Made by a program: the position numbers and the translations under genes | Assembly (NCBI GenBank): GCA_965227065.1 | Contig: CBDDFN010000007.1 | Span: 8,109 to 72,108, forward strand | DNA length: 64,000 nt | Direction: 5' to 3' | DNA from: CBDDFN01 sp965227065 | Lineage (GTDB): Bacteria > Pseudomonadota > Alphaproteobacteria > SPJN01 | In this document: in pieces, positions 47,437 to 56,517 of the stretch | Numbering within the stretch: the first letter of the stretch is position 1 | How the letters are laid out: every line of letters begins with the position of its first letter | The notes under the pieces: model-generated | Told to the model about the DNA's origin: nothing | Database searches by the model: none | What the model saw: the letters and a program-made list of their open reading frames with translations, nothing else

Positions 47437-48051
47437 TTAGTTTGAGGCAAGCCACGGCGTGGCGGATTTCTGATTGGCTTCATAGGCGTCGATGGCCGCG
47501 CCCTTTTCAAGGGTCAGCGCAATGTCATCAAGCCCGTTCATCAGGCAATGTTTGCGCCACGGGTCGAGATCAAAGCTGATCGTGCCGCCGTCGGGACCCT
47601 TGATGGTCTGGCTTTCCAGATCCACCGTCAGCGTGGCATTAGCGCCGCGTTCGGCGTCATCCATCAGCTTGGCGACATCCTCCTTGGGCAGGATGATCGG
47701 CAAGATGCCGTTCTTGAAGCAGTTATTGTAGAAAATGTCGGCAAAGCTGGTGGAGATCACGCAGCGAATGCCGAAATCGGCCAGCGCCCAGGGGGCATGT
47801 TCGCGGCTTGAGCCGCAGCCGAAATTATCGCCCGCCACAATGATCTGCGCGTCGCGATAGCCTTGCTTGTTCAAGACAAAATCAGGGTTTTCCGAGCCGT
47901 CATCGAGATAGCGCATCTCGTCAAACAGATTGACCCCCAGCCCCGTCCGCTTGATCGTCTTCAGGAACTGTTTGGGGATGATCATATCGGTGTCGATATT
48001 GGTGATCGGCATGGGCGCAGCCACGCCCGTCAGATTGGTGAATTTATCCAT
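47437..48051 (-). CDS. leuD: 3-isopropylmalate dehydratase small subunit
   Basis: 204 residues, opening MDKFTNLTGVAAPMPITNIDTDMIIPKQFLK, with the swivel-domain motif DNFGCGSSREHAPWAL. With LeuC it isomerises 2- to 3-isopropylmalate. The gene lies 11 bases after leuC and 12 before leuB on the same strand. Confidence 0.97.
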   Translation of the reverse strand: MDKFTNLTGVAAPMPITNIDTDMIIPKQFLKTIKRTGLGVNLFDEMRYLDDGSENPDFVLNKQGYRDAQIIVAGDNFGCGSSREHAPWALADFGIRCVISTSFADIFYNNCFKNGILPIILPKEDVAKLMDDAERGANATLTVDLESQTIKGPDGGTISFDLDPWRKHCLMNGLDDIALTLEKGAAIDAYEANQKSATPWLASN

Positions 48052-48062
48052 TGTCCGATCTC

Positions 48063-49466
48063 CTATTCGTAATCACGCACGTCAGCCAGCGTCCCGGCGA
48101 TGGCAGCGGCTGCGGCCATAGCGGGCGACAACAGATGCGTGCGGCCGCCCTTGCCCTGACGGCCTTCAAAGTTGCGGTTCGAGGTCGAGGCGCAGCGCTC
48201 GCCCGGCGCCAGCTTGTCGGCATTCATGGCCAGGCACATGGAACAGCCCGGCTCCCGCCATTCAAAGCCTGCCTCGACAAAGATTTTGTCCAAGCCTTCG
48301 GCTTCGGCCTGCTCTTTCACAAGGCCTGAGCCCGGCACGACCATCGCGTTGACGCTCGCCGCAACCTTGCGGCCCTTGGCGATGGCCGCGGCGGCGCGCA
48401 AATCCTCAATCCGGCCATTGGTGCAGGAGCCGATAAAGACCCGGTCAATCGCCACCTCGGTCATTTTGGTGTTGGGTGCCAGGCCCATATAGGTGAGCGA
48501 GCGTTCAATCTTCGCCTTGCGGGCGGGATCGCTTTCATTGGCCGGGTCGGGCGTCACGCCGGTGATTTCGACCACATCCTCAGGGCTCGTCCCCCAGGTC
48601 ACTTCGGGAACAATGTCGGCAGCGTTGAGTTCGACCACTTCGTCGAAATGCGCGCCTTCGTCGGATTTGAGCGTCTGCCAATAGCTGACCGCCATGTCCC
48701 ATTCGGCCGCTTTGGGCGCCTTGGGACGGCCTTTGAGATATTCAAAAGTTTTCTCATCGGGCGCGATCAGACCCGCGCGCGCGCCCGCCTCAATCGTCAT
48801 ATTGCAAACCGTCATGCGGCCTTCCATCGACAGGGCTTCGATAGCCGAACCGGCATATTCCACCACATAGCCGGTGCCGCCGGCGGTGCCGATCTTGCCG
48901 ATGATGGCGAGCACAATGTCTTTCGCCGTGCAGCCCTTGGAGAGTTCGCCATCAACCTTGATCAGCATGTTCTTGGCGCGCGCCTGGATCAGCGTCTGGG
49001 TGGCGAGCACATGCTCAACCTCCGAAGTGCCGATGCCGAAGGCGAGCGCACCGAACGCGCCATGGGTGGCGGTGTGGCTGTCGCCGCAAACAATCGTCAT
49101 GCCCGGCTGGGTGAAGCCCTGTTCGGGACCGACAATATGCACGATGCCCTGGCGGATATCGTCCATCTTGTAGATCTCGATGCCGAACTCATCAGCGTTT
49201 TGTTCAAGCGTCTCGACTTGCAATTTCGATTCAGGATCGGCAATGCCTTTCGAGCGGTCGGTCGTCGGCACATTATGGTCGGGCACCGCCAGCGTATTGC
49301 CCGGACGGCGCACCGAACGGCCGGCCATGCGCAGCCCTTCAAAGGCTTGCGGGCTTGTCACCTCATGCACGAGGTGGCGGTCGATATACAGGATTGCCGA
49401 GCCGTCGGCCTCGCTGACCAGATGGCTTTCAAAGATTTTGTCGTAAAGCGTTTTGGGTGCGGACAT
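48063..49466 (-). CDS. leuC: 3-isopropylmalate dehydratase large subunit
   Basis: 467 residues of the aconitase fold. The 4Fe-4S cysteines lie in FIGSCTNGRIEDL and GCSMCLAMN. VPTTDRSKG and CGDSHTATHGAFGALAFGIGTSEVEHVLATQT are core motifs. I choose the ATG at 49466 because GGAG sits seven bases upstream of it, while for the ATG two codons earlier the spacing is only one base. First gene of leuCDB; the rplS terminator lies just upstream. Confidence 0.97.
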   Translation of the reverse strand: MSAPKTLYDKIFESHLVSEADGSAILYIDRHLVHEVTSPQAFEGLRMAGRSVRRPGNTLAVPDHNVPTTDRSKGIADPESKLQVETLEQNADEFGIEIYKMDDIRQGIVHIVGPEQGFTQPGMTIVCGDSHTATHGAFGALAFGIGTSEVEHVLATQTLIQARAKNMLIKVDGELSKGCTAKDIVLAIIGKIGTAGGTGYVVEYAGSAIEALSMEGRMTVCNMTIEAGARAGLIAPDEKTFEYLKGRPKAPKAAEWDMAVSYWQTLKSDEGAHFDEVVELNAADIVPEVTWGTSPEDVVEITGVTPDPANESDPARKAKIERSLTYMGLAPNTKMTEVAIDRVFIGSCTNGRIEDLRAAAAIAKGRKVAASVNAMVVPGSGLVKEQAEAEGLDKIFVEAGFEWREPGCSMCLAMNADKLAPGERCASTSNRNFEGRQGKGGRTHLLSPAMAAAAAIAGTLADVRDYE

Positions 49467-49481
49467 CACCATACTCCAAAG

Positions 49482-49514
49482 AAAAGGCCGCGAAGGAGGT
49501 TTTCCCGCGCGGCC
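49482..49514 (-). terminator. Terminator between rplS and leuC
   Basis: On the minus strand GGCCGCG (49514-49508) and CGCGGCC (49492-49486) pair with a 15-base loop and are followed by TTTTC. It separates the ffh-rpsP-rimM-trmD-rplS unit from the leucine genes. Confidence 0.75.
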
Positions 49515-49547
49515 TCAATTTCAATTCATGCGAAAAGAGACAGCCGC

Positions 49548-49919
49548 TTAGCCGCGGGTGGTTTTCTTCTCGGTAATGCGGGCGGATTTACCCGTCCGGC
49601 CGCGCAGATAGTAAAGCTTGGCGCGGCGGACACGGCCACGGCGCAGCACTTTGATCTCGGCGACATTGGGCGAGTAAAGCGGGAAGACGCGCTCGACGCC
49701 TTCGCCATAGGAAATCTTGCGAACGGTGAAGTTCGAATTGATACCGTCATTCTTGCGCGCGATGCACACGCCTTCAAAGGCCTGGAGGCGTTCACGCTCG
49801 CCTTCCTTCACGCGCACATCAATCCGCAGCGTGTCGCCGGGACCGAATTCGGGAATGTCTTTGCCTTCAATGACACGCGCCATTTCTTCGCGGTCGAGTT
49901 CTTCGATGATATTGGCCAT
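49548..49919 (-). CDS. rplS: 50S ribosomal protein L19
   Basis: 123 residues: FGPGDTLRIDVRVKEGERERLQAFEGVCIARK near the start, IERVFPLYSPNVAEIKV-type strands, and a basic RRAKLYYLRGRTGKSARI. L19 sits at the 30S-50S interface. The ATG at 49919 is preceded by GAGGGCAG; a longer form from 49931 would use that ribosome site as codons. Last gene of the unit. Confidence 0.97.
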   Translation of the reverse strand: MANIIEELDREEMARVIEGKDIPEFGPGDTLRIDVRVKEGERERLQAFEGVCIARKNDGINSNFTVRKISYGEGVERVFPLYSPNVAEIKVLRRGRVRRAKLYYLRGRTGKSARITEKKTTRG

Positions 49920-49944
49920 ATCTGCCCTCATATAGCGGAAGGAC

Positions 49945-50691
49945 TTAGTCGCGCGCTTTGGCTTCTTGATAGCGGCGCCAGAGGTCCGGCCGTCTTTCCT
50001 TCGTTATCCGTTCACGTTCGGCCTGACGCCATTCGGCGATCTTGCCATGATGCCCCGAACGCAAAACGTCCGGGACGGGGTGGCCCTCCCACAGGTCAGG
50101 CCGTGTGTAATGCGGGTACTCTAAGAGCCCGTCTTCAAAACTTTCTTCCGCGAGCGTCTCAGGCTCACCCAGCACACCCGGCAACAGCCGGATCACTGCA
50201 TCCATCAGGACGATGGCGGCAGGCTCTCCGCCCGAGAGCACATAGTCGCCGATCGACACTTCCTCGATCCCGCGCGCATCCAGAACGCGCTGATCGACAC
50301 CTTCGAACCGTCCACACAGGAGAATGACACCCGGACCATCCGCAAGCGCTTTCACGCGGGCCTGGTCAAGGGGCCGTCCGCGCGGCGACAGATACAGAAC
50401 TGGCCGCGCTTCTTCTGTGTCGCCTTTCGCCGCAGGGGATGCATGACCGGGCTGCACGGAATCAAGTGCATCCGCCACAATCGGGGCCTGCAGGACAAGG
50501 CCATGGCCGCCGCCAAAGGGCGCATCGTCCACGGAGCGGTGCTTATCGCGCGAAAAATCACGCATGTCCACCACTTCAAGGCCCCAAATCCCGTTTTTGA
50601 GCGCGGTTCCGGCCAGTGAAAGCCCTAACGGGCCAGGGAACATCCCCGGATAGAGCGTCAAGACGCTTGCTTTCCAGCCTTCACTCATCAT
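49945..50691 (-). CDS. trmD: tRNA (guanine-N1)-methyltransferase TrmD
   Basis: 248 residues of the SPOUT knot family. The AdoMet knot is spread over YLSPRGRPLDQ, LLCGRFEGVDQRVLD and SIGDYVLSGGEPAA; DMRDFSRDKHRSVDDAPFGGG holds the catalytic Asp region. Makes m1G37 to prevent frameshifts. It overlaps the rimM stop by 11 bases; ATG ATG occurs at the start, either usable. Confidence 0.97.
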   Translation of the reverse strand: MMSEGWKASVLTLYPGMFPGPLGLSLAGTALKNGIWGLEVVDMRDFSRDKHRSVDDAPFGGGHGLVLQAPIVADALDSVQPGHASPAAKGDTEEARPVLYLSPRGRPLDQARVKALADGPGVILLCGRFEGVDQRVLDARGIEEVSIGDYVLSGGEPAAIVLMDAVIRLLPGVLGEPETLAEESFEDGLLEYPHYTRPDLWEGHPVPDVLRSGHHGKIAEWRQAERERITKERRPDLWRRYQEAKARD

Positions 50692-51217
50692 CGAGCAGTC
50701 CTTGCGGCGGCAAAACGGTCACAAACCCCTCGCCGATTTTAACCTCCGGTACGCAGTCCCGGGTGAACGGAACCAATACGGTCTTGCGCCCGCCCGCCAG
50801 CTTGATGTCGAGCAGATCGCCCGCCCCAAAATCAGGCACCGCGATCACCGAACCGAGCACCTCACCATCAACCAGCCGGGCCTCAAGCCCGATCAGGTCG
50901 CGTGTGTAGAACTCGTCTTCATCTTCGGGCTCAGGCAGCGCAGCACGCGGTACAAAGAGCTTTTGACCCTTGAGCGCCTCAACCGCCTCGCGGCTGAGGT
51001 CCGCTTGCAGATCAGCGATCAGAACCCCTTGTTTGACCTCATGGCTGAGCCTGAGGTCAAATTCGGTGCCGTCTTCACAGCGCACCGGTCCGTAGTCGCC
51101 AATAGCGAAAGGATCGGCTGTGAAGCTTTTGATCCGCGTCAGGCCCTTGACCCCGAACGCGCCCGCCAGCGCACCGACACAGATCATCTCGTCTGGTTGT
51201 GCGCCCGGACGCGTCAT
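50681..51217 (-). CDS. rimM: Ribosome maturation factor RimM
   Basis: 178 residues. The N-terminal part (ICVGALAGAFGVKGLTRIKSFTADP) binds S19, and the C-terminal PRC-barrel contains LLDIKLAGGRKTVLVPFTRDCVPEV. Assists 30S head assembly. Lies between rpsP (five bases upstream) and trmD (overlapping), the conserved order. Confidence 0.95.
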   Translation of the reverse strand: MTRPGAQPDEMICVGALAGAFGVKGLTRIKSFTADPFAIGDYGPVRCEDGTEFDLRLSHEVKQGVLIADLQADLSREAVEALKGQKLFVPRAALPEPEDEDEFYTRDLIGLEARLVDGEVLGSVIAVPDFGAGDLLDIKLAGGRKTVLVPFTRDCVPEVKIGEGFVTVLPPQGLLDDE

Positions 51218-51222
51218 CGGGC

Positions 51223-51702
51223 TTAGCCTTCGGCTTTTTCTTCTTCAGCAGCCTCTTCGGCAGGCGCTTCTTCAGCCGGAGCCTCTTCAGCGGGAGCCTC
51301 TTCAGCAGGGGCTTCAGCTTCAGCCTTGGCAGCCTCTTCAGCAGCTTTGGCCGCCTCTTTGGCCTCTTCTTCCTTCTGCTTGCGCATTTCTTCACGCTCT
51401 TGCGCTTTGGCTTTGGGCTTGGCTTTTTCCGGGTTCATCCGGGCGGGCCGTTCCATCATGCCTTCATTGGCCAGAAAGCGCAGAACGCGGTCGGTGGGAC
51501 GCGCGCCCTGGTCAAGCCAGTGCTGGATCCGCTCTTTATTCAGGATCACGCGCTCTTCGCTGTCCTTGGGCAGAAGCGGATTATAGGTGCCGACCTTTTC
51601 TTTAAAGCTGCCATCGCGGGGATTGCGTGAGTCGGCAATAACGATCCGGTAGAAGGGCCGGTTTTTGGCGCCGCCACGGGCGAGCCGGATTTTGAGGGCC
51701 AT
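51223..51702 (-). CDS. rpsP: 30S ribosomal protein S16 with acidic C-terminal extension
   Basis: 159 residues. The first 80 or so are standard S16 (ALKIRLARGGAKNRPFYRIVIADSR; GTYNPLLPK). The rest is a charged helix (QEREEMRKQKEEEAKEAAKAAEEAAKAEAE, abridged) and a tail in which APAEE is repeated four times before EEEKAEG. The repeats are encoded by near-identical 15-base units (about 51256-51315), which can change number by slippage. Extended S16 tails are known in alphaproteobacteria. Confidence 0.96.
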   Translation of the reverse strand: MALKIRLARGGAKNRPFYRIVIADSRNPRDGSFKEKVGTYNPLLPKDSEERVILNKERIQHWLDQGARPTDRVLRFLANEGMMERPARMNPEKAKPKAKAQEREEMRKQKEEEAKEAAKAAEEAAKAEAEAPAEEAPAEEAPAEEAPAEEAAEEEKAEG

Positions 51703-51729
51703 GTGTGTTCTCCTTTGATCCTCGAAACT

Positions 51730-53277
51730 TTATTTCTTCTTGGCGGGAATGCCGGGCAAGCCAGGCAGGCCGCCAGGGGCGCCCGGCGCCCCCAGATTGC
51801 TCAAATCAGGCAAGGGAGCGGCACCGCCGCTCTTCTTGCCCGCCATTTTTTCTTGCAGGGCTGCAAGCTCTTCAGGGTTGGGACCGGCTGCCATATTGGG
51901 CATGCCCATGGCTGCCCCCATCGCGCCCATCAGGCCTTTGCCTTTGCTCATCTGCTTCATCATGTCGGCCATTTGCCGGTGCATTTTCAGAAGCTTGTTG
52001 ACCTCTTGCACCGAAGTGCCCGAACCCGCCGCGATGCGTTTCTTACGGCTGGCCTGCAACAGTTTGGGGTGCTTGCGCTCTTTTTTGGTCATCGACTGGA
52101 TGATGGCTTCCTGGCGTTTGAACACGCTGTCATCCATGTTCATCTGATCGAGCTGCTTCTTGGCTTTTTTGACGCCTGGCAACATGCCCATAATGCCTTG
52201 CATGCCGCCCATTTTCTGGATCTGGCCAAGCTGTTCGCGCATATCATCAAGATCAAACTGGCCCTTGGCGAATTTGCGCGCCATGCGCTCGGCCTGCTCG
52301 GCCTCCATCACCTCACCGGCTTTTTCAACCAGCGAAACAATATCGCCCATACCCAGAATGCGGCCGGCAATCCGTGTGGCGTGGAAATCCTCCAACGCAT
52401 CGAACTTCTCGCCAACACCCAAAAGCTTGATCGGACAACCCGTCACCGCGCGCATGCTGAGCGCAGCCCCACCCCGGCCATCACCGTCCACCCGTGTGAG
52501 GGCAATGCCGGTCACGCCGACGCGTTCATTAAACGATTGCGCGACCTTGACTGCGTCCTGTCCGGTCAGCGCATCGGCGACCAGAATCGTTTCCTTGGGT
52601 TTGGCGACATCGCGGACGGCTTCGATTTCAGCCATCAGGCTTTCTTCGACATGCATCCGGCCCGCCGTATCGAGCAGCACCACATCATAGCCCGACAGTT
52701 TGGCGGCCTGTAGCGCACGTTTGGCAATATCAACCGGCTGTTGGCCCTCAATGATCGGCAGCGTATCGACGCCGGTCTGCTCGCCCAGCACTTTGAGCTG
52801 TTCCATCGCAGCCGGGCGGCGGGTGTCGAGCGAGGCCATCAGAACCTTTTTGCGGTCCTTTTCCTTGAGCCGGTAAGCAATCTTGGCTGTCGTGGTGGTT
52901 TTACCCGAGCCTTGCAGACCCACCATCAAAACCGGCACCGGCGGGACGGCGGCGAGATCAAGCCCGGCGGCCTGTGCCAAAGCGGGGTCTTGGTCAGCCT
53001 TGATGTCGGGATCACCACCCAGCGTGCGCACAAGCTCGTCATGGACGATCTTGATGACCATTTGGCCCGGCGTGACCGATTTAAGGACACCCTGGCCGAC
53101 CGCGGTTTCACGCACTTGTTTGATAAAGGCCTTGGCGACGGGAAGCGCCACATCAGCCTCAAGCAAGGCGACGCGCACTTCGCGCAGGGCAGCATCGACG
53201 TCGGCTTCCGACAGCGCACCGCGCTTGGTTAGCCCGTCAAGGACACCGCCTAATCGATCCTGCAATGACTCAAACAT
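51730..53277 (-). CDS. ffh: Signal recognition particle protein Ffh
   Basis: 515 residues. Helical N domain; GTPase G domain with GLQGSGKTTTTAKIA, DTRRPAAMEQL and DTAGRMHVEE; methionine-rich M domain (GMQGIMGMLPGVKKAKKQ, MGAMGAAMGMPNMAAG) that binds SRP RNA and signal peptides, with SGTSVQEVNKLLKM. Proline/glycine-rich tail. Works with FtsY, encoded 2.3 kb away on the other strand. Heads the ffh-rpsP-rimM-trmD-rplS unit behind a structured leader. Confidence 0.98.
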   Translation of the reverse strand: MFESLQDRLGGVLDGLTKRGALSEADVDAALREVRVALLEADVALPVAKAFIKQVRETAVGQGVLKSVTPGQMVIKIVHDELVRTLGGDPDIKADQDPALAQAAGLDLAAVPPVPVLMVGLQGSGKTTTTAKIAYRLKEKDRKKVLMASLDTRRPAAMEQLKVLGEQTGVDTLPIIEGQQPVDIAKRALQAAKLSGYDVVLLDTAGRMHVEESLMAEIEAVRDVAKPKETILVADALTGQDAVKVAQSFNERVGVTGIALTRVDGDGRGGAALSMRAVTGCPIKLLGVGEKFDALEDFHATRIAGRILGMGDIVSLVEKAGEVMEAEQAERMARKFAKGQFDLDDMREQLGQIQKMGGMQGIMGMLPGVKKAKKQLDQMNMDDSVFKRQEAIIQSMTKKERKHPKLLQASRKKRIAAGSGTSVQEVNKLLKMHRQMADMMKQMSKGKGLMGAMGAAMGMPNMAAGPNPEELAALQEKMAGKKSGGAAPLPDLSNLGAPGAPGGLPGLPGIPAKKK

Positions 53278-53315
53278 GCGAGCCCTTTCTAAAGGTGGTC
53301 AGACAACGCAAAACG

Positions 53316-53386
53316 CGCCGGTGGGCGAAAACTCGCTGACCGGCGGAGATGGGGGACCGCGTCCCACACCCGGTTGCTGACAACCG
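53316..53386 (-). promoter_or_regulatory. Structured leader of ffh (three hairpins)
   Basis: Reading the minus strand: hairpin 1 is CGGTTG, loop TCAG, CAACCG (53386-53371). Hairpin 2 is GGGAC, GCG, GTCCC (53365-53353). Hairpin 3 is CGCCGGT with ACCGGCG (53345-53339 and 53322-53316), containing an inner GCGA/TCGC stem and followed by CGTTTTGCG, which resembles an attenuator. Everything lies between the promoter and the ffh ATG. Confidence 0.5.
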
Positions 53387-53404
53387 TGAGATTTAAGGGC
53401 CGCG

Positions 53405-53432
53405 ACCCTAGCCATTTTGCAGACAGAGTCAA
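53405..53432 (-). promoter_or_regulatory. Promoter of the ffh unit
   Basis: TTGACT (53432-53427) and TAGGGT (53410-53405) on the minus strand, 16-base spacer. Resembles housekeeping promoters for stable RNA and ribosomal genes in alphaproteobacteria. The predicted start near 53398 gives a leader of about 120 bases. Confidence 0.5.
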
Positions 53433-53507
53433 TCAAAACCCTCCCGCACGCGTCAAATCGCCATGCGGGCCTGTCGTAATCGGCCTGTTTCGGACTATAT
53501 AGCAGCC

Positions 53508-54329
53508 ATGACAGAGCGCGCTTTCATCAAAATGCACGGGCTGGGCAATGATTTTGCCATTTTTGACGCCCGTGACGGCCAGCCACCGCTCAAAGGCTCC
53601 GACGCTGCGATCATTGCTGATCGCCGGCGCGGGGTGGGCTGTGACCAGGTGATTGTGATGGAGCCTTCCGAAAACGGCGCCGACACATTCATGCGTATCT
53701 ACAATCCCGATGGGTCCGAAGCGGGCGCGTGCGGCAATGCCACCCGCTGTGTCGCCCATCTGATCGGCAAGCCCCAAAGCGTGATCGAAACCCGCTTTGA
53801 TCACCTTAAAGCCACGCTCAATGCCGATGGCACCGTCACCGTTGATATGGGCGTGCCTGCGCTTGACTGGCAGGACGTGCCGCTGGCGCGCGAAATGGAC
53901 ACCAAGGCGCTCGATTTCACATTCGGCGTTCCCGGCCATCCCTCTTTGAGCGGCCCGGCCGCCGTGTCGATGGGCAATCCCCATGTCGTGTTCTTTGTGG
54001 AGGATGCCGGGTCCTATCCGCTCGACACTTTTGGTGCCGAGATTGAATGTGACCCGCTCTTTCCTGAGCGCACCAATGTTGAGCTTGCCACGGTCCGTCC
54101 CGATGGTTCAATCCGGTTGCGCGTCTTTGAGCGCGGGGCAGGCATCACCCAGGCCTGCGGCTCAGGCGCGTGTGCCACTTTGGTGGCCGCCGCCCGGCTG
54201 GGGCTGACCGGGCGCAAGGCCGACATTGAACTTGATGGCGGGGTCCTCACCATTGAATGGACCGAACAGGACCGGGTCCTGATGACCGGGCCGGTCGCGC
54301 ACGCATTTACAGGCACGGTCGGGTTATGA
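53508..54329 (+). CDS. dapF: Diaminopimelate epimerase
   Basis: 273 residues. The opening FIKMHGLGNDFAIFD and the two active-site cysteines, in GACGNATRCVAH and ACGSGACATLVAAARL, are diagnostic. Converts LL- to meso-diaminopimelate for lysine and peptidoglycan. I start at the ATG at 53508, where the conserved N terminus begins. The ATGA overlap with mtaB couples the two genes. Divergent from ffh with a TATATA-containing promoter region upstream. Confidence 0.97.
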   Translation: MTERAFIKMHGLGNDFAIFDARDGQPPLKGSDAAIIADRRRGVGCDQVIVMEPSENGADTFMRIYNPDGSEAGACGNATRCVAHLIGKPQSVIETRFDHLKATLNADGTVTVDMGVPALDWQDVPLAREMDTKALDFTFGVPGHPSLSGPAAVSMGNPHVVFFVEDAGSYPLDTFGAEIECDPLFPERTNVELATVRPDGSIRLRVFERGAGITQACGSGACATLVAAARLGLTGRKADIELDGGVLTIEWTEQDRVLMTGPVAHAFTGTVGL

Positions 54330-55582
54330 GCGCTGAGATCGTCACCTTTGGCTGCCGCCTCAATGCCTATGACAGTGAGATCATCAAGGACGAGGCTGAC
54401 AAGGCCGGACTGGATCACAACACGGTCATTTTCAACACCTGTGCGGTCACCGGCGAGGCCGAACGCCAGGCGCGTCAAGCGATCCGCAAACATGCCCGCG
54501 AGCATCCCGGCGCGCGCATCATCGTCACCGGCTGCTCCGCCCAGATCCATCCCGAAACTTACGCAGAGATGGATGAGGTCGCCCAGGTACTCGGCAATGA
54601 GGAAAAGTTCAAACTGTCCGCCCATGTCGGTCCTGATTTCGGCATCAGTGACGCCGAGAAAGTCACCGTCAATGACATTATGACGGTGCGCGAAACCGCC
54701 CAGCATCTGATTGACGGTTTTGGCGACCGCGCCCGGGCCTATGTGCAGGTTCAAACCGGCTGTGATCACCGCTGCACCTTCTGCATCATCCCGTTTGGAC
54801 GCGGCAATGCCCGGTCGGTCCCCCAAGGGGTGATTGTCGATCAGATCAAGCGTCTTGTGGATCAAGGCTATCGCGAGGTGGTGCTGACCGGCGTGGACCT
54901 CACCTCTTACGGCCCTGACCTTCCCCGAACCCCGACGCTTGGCACGCTGGTGCAAAAAATTCTGGCCGGCGTTCCTGCCCTGCCGCGCCTCAGGCTCAGC
55001 TCCATCGATTCCATCGAGGTGGATGCCCCTTTGATGGAGGCGATCACCGGCGATGCCCGTCTCATGCCGCATCTGCATCTCAGCCTTCAGGCGGGCGACG
55101 ACATGATCCTTAAACGGATGAAGCGGCGGCATTTGCGCGACCAGGCGATCAGCTTTTGCCAGACCGTCAAGACCGCCCGGCCCGATATGGCGTTCGGCGC
55201 GGATCTGATTGCGGGCTTTCCCACCGAAACCGAGGCGATGTTTGAAAACTCGCTCAAGCTCGTGGATGAGTGCGGCCTGTCGTTTTTGCATGTCTTTCCC
55301 TATTCACCGCGCGAAGGCACCCCGGCGGCGAAAATGCCCCAGCTTGAGCGGTCGGTGATCAAGGACCGCGCCGCCCGGCTGCGCGCCAAGGGCGATGCGG
55401 CGCTCACCCATCATCTGCAAAGCCAGATCGGCCGGAGCCTGTCGGTTCTGATTGAGCGCAAAGGGCTGGCGCGGGCGGAAGATTTCTGCGAAGTCCAGGT
55501 GCCGGATCATCTTGCGCCCGGCACACTCCATACCGTTTCTGTGACGGCCCGGCGGGGCCAAAAATTGGTGGCGTCTTTATGA
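54326..55582 (+). CDS. mtaB: tRNA t6A37 methylthiotransferase MtaB
   Basis: 418 residues of the MiaB-like radical-SAM group. N-terminal UPF0004 domain with Fe-S cysteines (FGCRLNAYDSEI, NTCAVTGEAERQ, TGCSAQI), radical-SAM motif CDHRCTFCIIP near residue 150, and a C-terminal TRAM-like domain (LSVLIERKGLARAEDF). Adds methylthio to t6A37 in ANN-decoding tRNAs. Starts within the dapF stop and overlaps ftsY by four bases. Confidence 0.93.
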   Translation: MSAEIVTFGCRLNAYDSEIIKDEADKAGLDHNTVIFNTCAVTGEAERQARQAIRKHAREHPGARIIVTGCSAQIHPETYAEMDEVAQVLGNEEKFKLSAHVGPDFGISDAEKVTVNDIMTVRETAQHLIDGFGDRARAYVQVQTGCDHRCTFCIIPFGRGNARSVPQGVIVDQIKRLVDQGYREVVLTGVDLTSYGPDLPRTPTLGTLVQKILAGVPALPRLRLSSIDSIEVDAPLMEAITGDARLMPHLHLSLQAGDDMILKRMKRRHLRDQAISFCQTVKTARPDMAFGADLIAGFPTETEAMFENSLKLVDECGLSFLHVFPYSPREGTPAAKMPQLERSVIKDRAARLRAKGDAALTHHLQSQIGRSLSVLIERKGLARAEDFCEVQVPDHLAPGTLHTVSVTARRGQKLVASL

Positions 55583-56517
55583 GTGACACACAAGACAGCG
55601 GCTTCTTTGGCCGTCTTTCAAGCGGGCTGAAAAAAAGCTCGGAAAATCTCGGTACCGGCGTGGGCGGCATCTTTGCCAAACGCGTGCTTGATGACGAGAC
55701 GCTTGAGCGGCTTGAAGACATGCTGATCGCCGCCGATCTTGGCGCGGAAACCGCGCTTGAAGTCACTGATATTTTGCGCGAAGAGCAGTTTTCAAAAAAC
55801 GTCACGGCCAAACATGTCCGCGAGGCGCTGGCCAAAGCGGCCCTGCCGCCGCTGCAATCGGTTGAGGCCCCCCTTGAGATCACAGGCGCCAAGCCCTTTG
55901 TGATCTTAATGGTCGGCGTCAATGGCACCGGCAAAACCACCACCATCGGCAAGCTTGCGTCCAAATTTGTGCGCGACAAAAAGAAAGTCATGCTGGCCGC
56001 GGGCGACACATTCCGGGCCGCCGCTATCGAACAATTGACCGTGTGGGGCAATCGCGCGGGTGTGCCGGTGATCACCCGCCCCCAAGGCGCAGACGCGGCC
56101 GGGCTTGCCTTTGATGCCCTTCATGAGGCCAAGCGCGAAGGTGCCGACATTCTGATGATCGACACGGCCGGCCGGCTGCAAAACAAGGCTGATTTGATGG
56201 AGGAGTTGTCCAAGATCATCCGCGTGATCAAGAAGCTCGACCCGACCGCGCCGCATGCGGTTCTGCAAGTGCTCGACGCCACCACGGGCCAGAACGCGAT
56301 CAGCCAGGTTGAAGCCTTTCGCGGCACTGCCGATGTCACCGGCCTAGTCATGACCAAACTCGACGGCACGGCCAAGGGCGGCATTCTGGTACCGCTGGCG
56401 CGCAAGTTCAGCCTGCCGGTGCATTATATCGGCGTGGGTGAAGGCGAAGCCGATCTTCAGCCCTTCTCCGCGCGCGATTATGCCCGCGCGCTGACCGGTG
56501 CGGCGTCATTGAAGTGA
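55579..56517 (+). CDS. ftsY: Signal recognition particle receptor FtsY
   Basis: 312 residues. A short charged N terminus (GFFGRLSSGLKKSSENL) serves as membrane-targeting helix instead of the long acidic A domain of E. coli. The NG domain has GVNGTGKTTTIGKLA, AAGDTFRAAAIEQL, DTAGRLQNKADLMEEL and TKLDGTAKGG. Docks ribosome-SRP complexes at the translocon. Overlaps mtaB and the DMT transporter gene by four bases each. Confidence 0.98.
   Translation: MSDTQDSGFFGRLSSGLKKSSENLGTGVGGIFAKRVLDDETLERLEDMLIAADLGAETALEVTDILREEQFSKNVTAKHVREALAKAALPPLQSVEAPLEITGAKPFVILMVGVNGTGKTTTIGKLASKFVRDKKKVMLAAGDTFRAAAIEQLTVWGNRAGVPVITRPQGADAAGLAFDALHEAKREGADILMIDTAGRLQNKADLMEELSKIIRVIKKLDPTAPHAVLQVLDATTGQNAISQVEAFRGTADVTGLVMTKLDGTAKGGILVPLARKFSLPVHYIGVGEGEADLQPFSARDYARALTGAASLK

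Noticed and set aside
53278..53507. Possible SRP RNA gene next to ffh
   Set aside because: The conserved SRP RNA tetraloop and internal-loop sequences are not present; the hairpins read better as an ffh leader.
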